This document shows positions 16,501 through 19,582 of a DNA stretch of 19,582 bases, piece after piece. Origin of the DNA: Candidatus Bathyarchaeota archaeon B26-1 (GTDB taxonomy: Archaea > Thermoproteota > Bathyarchaeia > Bathyarchaeales > B26-1); NCBI GenBank assembly GCA_001593925.1, contig LUCD01000004.1:1-19582 (forward strand), in the 5' to 3' direction. Below the pieces are notes generated by a model. That model searched no databases and was not told the DNA's origin. It saw only the letters and a program-made list of their open reading frames with translations. Numbering within the stretch: position 1 is the stretch's first letter; each line of letters begins with the position of its first letter. Made by a program: the position numbers and the translations under genes.

Positions 16501-19500
16501 CTCCTTGCTGTTATCTCCTCCTCCACGGCCTCCTCGTGTCTCCTCTCGAGGATGATCTGCTCTCTGATCGTCCTGTAGATGCGTTCAGCCTCCTCATACC
16601 TGCCTTCGACCAGAGCCTTGTAGAGGGCTTCAGCGTTCCTACGGTCTCTGATCATCTCTTGGCGCCACTTCTCCACGGTCTCCTGTCCCAACCCTAAGGC
16701 TCCGTAGACCGCTCTCTCGTCGAGGGCGAAGAGCTCCTTAACCTTCCTTTTGCTGTTCGCATACCTGAAGGAGAAGGTTCTCCTTCTAGCTCCGGAGGTT
16801 CCGTCCGCGAAGACTAGGGCGCTGTTCGGTCTACCCTTACGCATTAAATAGAGCATCTTCGGGAGGTTGTCCACGAGGTCGAGGAGTTCAGGGTCAGGTA
16901 TGCCCAGGTCTATGAAGTCTACCCCTTGGATGGCCTCCTCGTAGCTTCTGTAGATTCCTCTACGGTCCAAGACGAGGAGATGTATCTTGCCGCCGATCTC
17001 CTCTATCAAGGCTCTACGTTCTTCTTCGGGGAGCTCCTTGACCCCTACCCACCTCTCCAAGTCTCCCCCATAGATTATGGAGTTCGATGTGATTAGGGGG
17101 TCGTTGAGTCCGGCCTCCAGAAGCCTCCGGTGAACCCACTCTTTCACCTCATTCAAACCCGACTTCGGCACATAGTTCAGCACATTCACGCTTGTGCACG
17201 TTCCGACGATCCTTATGTCGGCCGGAGGCTTGAAGTCCTTGAACATCTCCCTCAGTATCTCACGGCCTTCAGGGTCTATGTCCTTGAGGAGATGCTCCTC
17301 GGCGGTGCCCGCGTATATTTCGAGTTTTCTGCATCCCGCGCTGAACCTGACATCAGAGATCGGTATCTCTTTCCCGTCCTTCCTTCCGCCCTCCTTGTAT
17401 GAGACGGACATCACGCCGATTACCTTGTGGTCCGGCGCCACCTTGGGGTTCTTTCTCCTCGCCTCGTTCAGTAGCTGCTTTATGAGGTAGACCTTCCGGA
17501 AAGGCCCTATCCTGTTTATCTCCTCGAGGCCGAGCATCTTCTTGTTCACCCACGCGGTCAAGCGGTACTTTATACGTCTCTGCTCCTCGTCTCGGACCGT
17601 TAGGATGCCTATCTTCTCTAGGGTCTCGGCGAGCTGGGGTAAACGGGACAGGTAGGCTTGGTAGCCCAGAGCTGAGAAGTACTCCCCAAGCCTCTCGGAG
17701 AGGAAAGCCCTAGCCTTTTCCTCCCACTCTATCTGGTCCTCACAGTCAAGTTTCATCCGGAGGAGCCTCCGGAGGTCCTCGACGACCTTGGGCCTCAGCT
17801 CCTTTGGAACTCCGAACCCGTCCATGATCTCGTCCGAGGTCTTCTCACTCACAGCCGCCATGATCATGGCGTTGAGGAGCGAAAACTCTTTGGGAACGCA
17901 GAAGCCGCCGTAGGTCTCTCCGGTAGGCAGAACAATCCTGTCTCCTCTCATGTTCCACTGATCCCTGAAGAACTCGAAGTCCCCTATGCCTAAGGCGTCT
18001 ATGTTAACCCCGGCTACGAGGGAGATGTAGAAGACCCCTCCGCGGGAGAAGGCGTTCTCTCCAACCTTCAGGAACTCAGCTAGGTCCGGAGCCTCAACCG
18101 CGGTGACCCCGGCTCGGTTGTAGAGGCTGTACAGGGATTTCCCGGCATTCATCGCTTCTACGTCGCAGCCTCCAACCCATTTCGGCAGGTTTCGGACGCT
18201 ACTGACCTCCTCCGGTCCAAGGTCAACCCTGCTAGGCGTGTATAGAAGGTTGAACTTCTTGAATGGGCCTGAAGCGTCGTATCTGAACTTCGGGTTGTTC
18301 AGTTCATGCGAGAGGTTGTTCTCCCCGATTATCTCCCTCCTAGCCGTGACTAAGGCGAGCGTCCTGTCGAGATGGCTCTTCAGGTACTTCCAGACCTCCC
18401 CAGCAAGCCCGAGCGACTTGAGAACCCTCTCACGAGCTATGGACTTTACGAGGCTCTCCTTCTCCATGGAGTATGCGGGGTTCGACGAGACCACAGCCTT
18501 CTTGGCCTCCTTCAGGGAGGTTTTATGCTTCTCCGCGTAGGTCTCAACCTCCCTCCAGAGGCCGTTACGTTCAATCACCTTCTCGACGGCCTCTTCCTCG
18601 AGTTCCGGATGGTCTCTGATGTACTTGAGGACGACCTCGGGTTCCTCAGCGTTCTCGGGGTCCCTCTCCCTAATTCCAGTTCTCTCCTCATGCTCGATTA
18701 GGAGGGCTATCTTGGAGACCTCTGAGGCTACCTCGGGGTAGGACGCTATCAGCTTCAGTATACCTCTCGACTCGTCCGGCTTTCTCCCGAGCTGGAGGCC
18801 CTCCTCCTTCATTATCTGGAAGAGGTCTCCCTCCAAGTCGAGCTCCTTGACGAGCCTCCTCCCGATCGCTATCAACCTTCTCTGGTAATCCTCAACTCTG
18901 CGTCGAACCTTATCCTCGAGGTTGTAGAAGCGTGAGACGTTGAAGAGAGCCATCGACTCCTCAAGCCAGTTTTTAACGTTTATCTCGGTCTCTCCCGGCC
19001 CTAACGTCGTCAAGACGTGGACGCTGGGTAGTTCCCTACGCCTCTTCAGGGCTAAACCTCTCAGAGCCTCCATCCTCTTCTGGAGGTTATTTCTCTTCAC
19101 AATCTCGTCTATGGCTTCGCGGACGGGTTTCCCCGAAGTCACCGCCTCTATAACCTGCGCCACGAGGTTCCCTTCACTCCGGTCCTCATCGATAACCATC
19201 CTTAAGGCCTTCATCCTGCTTACAGATTCGCCTTGCCGTTTCTTCGCAACCTCAAGACAGAGGTTCAGGTATGTACCCTCGACGAGAGCCGCCAAACCCG
19301 CCGTCTCTTCAACAAGATTAAGCCTTCTCGAGACTTCTCGAATCGCCTCTTCACGGCTGAGACCGAGGTTTCTCATCGTCCGTTCGACTTCGGAGCCCAG
19401 TCCCATGAGGTCTACGAGAATCTCCCTAGCGATGGCCACGTGCTCCCGGTTCATAACGTCCTCTATGTTGAGAGCCCAGTCCTCCGCGTGCCGCCTGTAC

Positions 19501-19582
19501 ATCTCCTCCAGCATCGCCCGTTGAACCCAAACCTCAACCTTATACCTGCCCCCCTCAACCGGGATTATCCTGTACGCGCTGT
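13599..19582 (-). CDS. Giant multidomain protein with C-terminal ATP-grasp domain (5' end beyond window)
   Basis: At least 1993 codons. The ATG at 19514 begins 1971 residues, but the frame stays open to the window edge and the 22 extra codons read like protein (RIIPVEGGRYKVEVWVQRA), with no Shine-Dalgarno before the ATG; the true start is probably outside. Numbering from that ATG: 1-400 is mostly charged helices; 420-560 has Gly-rich strands (GGCDVEAMNAGKS, PTGETYGGFCVPKEF) of unknown type; 690-920 looks alpha/beta (IRIVGTCTSVNVLNYV, SALVFADGTSGARR); 940-1280 is helical, with likely coiled coil near 1105-1170; about 1600-1925 is an ATP-grasp domain: IIKPEKESGG with Lys1613, VVVQEF with Glu1659, YFRQILVL with Arg1703, SHNITVIG, and IEANPGAG with Glu1903 and Asn1905. 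Seven short repeats are inserted before that last strand. No membrane segments seen. First of three minus-strand genes. Function unknown. Confidence 0.8.
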   Translation of the reverse strand, partial: SAYRIIPVEGGRYKVEVWVQRAMLEEMYRRHAEDWALNIEDVMNREHVAIAREILVDLMGLGSEVERTMRNLGLSREEAIREVSRRLNLVEETAGLAALVEGTYLNLCLEVAKKRQGESVSRMKALRMVIDEDRSEGNLVAQVIEAVTSGKPVREAIDEIVKRNNLQKRMEALRGLALKRRRELPSVHVLTTLGPGETEINVKNWLEESMALFNVSRFYNLEDKVRRRVEDYQRRLIAIGRRLVKELDLEGDLFQIMKEEGLQLGRKPDESRGILKLIASYPEVASEVSKIALLIEHEERTGIRERDPENAEEPEVVLKYIRDHPELEEEAVEKVIERNGLWREVETYAEKHKTSLKEAKKAVVSSNPAYSMEKESLVKSIARERVLKSLGLAGEVWKYLKSHLDRTLALVTARREIIGENNLSHELNNPKFRYDASGPFKKFNLLYTPSRVDLGPEEVSSVRNLPKWVGGCDVEAMNAGKSLYSLYNRAGVTAVEAPDLAEFLKVGENAFSRGGVFYISLVAGVNIDALGIGDFEFFRDQWNMRGDRIVLPTGETYGGFCVPKEFSLLNAMIMAAVSEKTSDEIMDGFGVPKELRPKVVEDLRRLLRMKLDCEDQIEWEEKARAFLSERLGEYFSALGYQAYLSRLPQLAETLEKIGILTVRDEEQRRIKYRLTAWVNKKMLGLEEINRIGPFRKVYLIKQLLNEARRKNPKVAPDHKVIGVMSVSYKEGGRKDGKEIPISDVRFSAGCRKLEIYAGTAEEHLLKDIDPEGREILREMFKDFKPPADIRIVGTCTSVNVLNYVPKSGLNEVKEWVHRRLLEAGLNDPLITSNSIIYGGDLERWVGVKELPEEERRALIEEIGGKIHLLVLDRRGIYRSYEEAIQGVDFIDLGIPDPELLDLVDNLPKMLYLMRKGRPNSALVFADGTSGARRRTFSFRYANSKRKVKELFALDERAVYGALGLGQETVEKWRQEMIRDRRNAEALYKALVEGRYEEAERIYRTIREQIILERRHEEAVEEEITARRLKVPEKIQRSYRYVSRALGNVRMGLPLHRLDFGTWLILGGMYLLNGKASLEEIVSARMKFERAVAGAPRKGGSDVEGFTEEEVDEILELFVKPKYVPPPAAEYREVRTGIAGSLKAVEETVSILEKREARRRQAMRAEALRSRMRGFLSVEREVDEAVEKRDLEGIYRNAKKLLGNGREPVGQEDFGKFLGWTKGMFTLLIDVLSPEPSARRRVEKSVRALFSGGEITLEAYRNLAAEMAKMAELAKGDKSILEEVAKALELLDISLLLEKTMDVDDPHAMTVELARFFDATLNSHIFDYIPYHYHRQRGVGFEVYNRREKIELAVRRHRWLYTKCRHLIVTKTELKNFSPEYCDAWLGDADRNVTGLGVNLTDEAERFWFSYARLRDAVVLLHEGYPPPEVFKNLDPSALKCDERTNVVIVYPHGNTTVPVALEQNPKLVKEKGVNLMLTAFPKIEKDERYGCEVLHVLDGFTFLSKEDYLAALLASGLKREEAEKKASAVGSKGVLALFSFSRPIVAHGIFFHFTHPLRPEIEFVRAPLIQPLVWEAATYLKCRLPEMLKGSGIRTADQFNWYMDQTARMSEAEAKSEIRRRLLDFSESHGTVIIKPEKESGGRNAKVIQIRRDGKALEENLTEAVNLIYEISKSDNVVVQEFLKSYVRRLYTPELLENLVERFARLGVPVQLYRDPQTPLFSYFRQILVLGERGYEISHNITVIGTSGVANVGQGGLLYEYTDDIINPKYREDLRREITKASFRSMEAQRRYLRKHWKEILEDYLKIHPEFSERLNFRVIKDLTGFDNRDIPYEMGDYMPVFLVDENDNLIQIYDEDSERLIPLYDEDGKPTPVQIYDKDGKPVPRVDENGNPIPIRLFDEEGRRIPLFDEKGRPISSLIMYKIEANPGAGLWRPHNDQLPPHRKGEGVYIIFKCLGERASIYKRKLEAMKVKDVEPRPREPAAYIEKAARSS
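13824..14051 (-). repeat. Seven Asp/Gly/Pro-rich tandem repeats inside the ATP-grasp domain
   Basis: Within the giant protein, residues 1822-1897 hold seven units of the form (Y/V/F)D(E/K)(D/N/E/K)(G/S/D) followed by two to four polar residues and a Pro-Ile/Val-Pro or Ile-Pro-Leu strand. Unit starts (the Asp) are at 1823, 1833, 1844, 1856, 1866, 1879 and 1888, so the period varies from 9 to 13 residues. The DNA repeats the TCGTCG core but has diverged. The array ends just before the catalytic Glu1903-x-Asn1905 strand. Confidence 0.8.

Overview
The window looks like a chromosomal piece of an archaeon, possibly a Bathyarchaeia-like member of the Thermoproteota. This is an inference. It rests on TATA-like boxes instead of bacterial -35/-10 pairs, many GTG/TTG starts next to good Shine-Dalgarno sites, a secreted Ig-like protein with a C-terminal membrane anchor, a GlmU-like enzyme of the type with an NTP_transf_4 front domain, and a U32 gene pair. 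Mixed into this are genes that are rare in archaea and common in bacteria: acyl carrier protein, holo-ACP synthase, phosphate acetyltransferase and an acetate kinase remnant. No rRNA, tRNA, CRISPR array, transposase or integrase was recognised.

Left part (1-5407, plus strand). A P1B-type heavy-metal exporter (Zn/Cd/Pb class) follows an AT-rich promoter region with a perfect GTTCCA-N9-TGGAAC inverted repeat. Next come a secreted two-Ig-domain protein and two overlapping U32-family genes. The second U32 gene carries a cysteine pattern very like the 4Fe-4S site of UbiV, so the pair resembles UbiU/UbiV.

Middle (5408-10113). A 371-base gene-free stretch with a TATA-like box leads into a GlmU-like nucleotidyltransferase/acyltransferase and an acyl carrier protein (plus strand). 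These face a tight minus-strand operon, pta - truncated ackA - acpS, with 2-base gaps. Glucosamine-6-phosphate deaminase (nagB) is divergent from pta. The GlmU-like enzyme and NagB together suggest amino-sugar / UDP-GlcNAc metabolism; AcpS would charge the ACP.

Right part (10153-19582, minus strand). Three genes read in the order giant protein, ATP-grasp protein, galactokinase-family kinase. The giant protein runs off the right edge: its frame stays open to base 19582, giving at least 1993 codons. It has a C-terminal ATP-grasp domain whose final catalytic strand is preceded by seven short Asp/Gly/Pro-rich tandem repeats; its first ~1500 residues match nothing I recognise. The second gene encodes a separate ATP-grasp protein of 522 residues. 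The third encodes an over-long GHMP kinase with Arg in place of the conserved Glu of the galactokinase signature. This three-gene cluster is the best candidate for an undescribed biosynthetic system: two ATP-dependent ligases and a sugar(-like) kinase.
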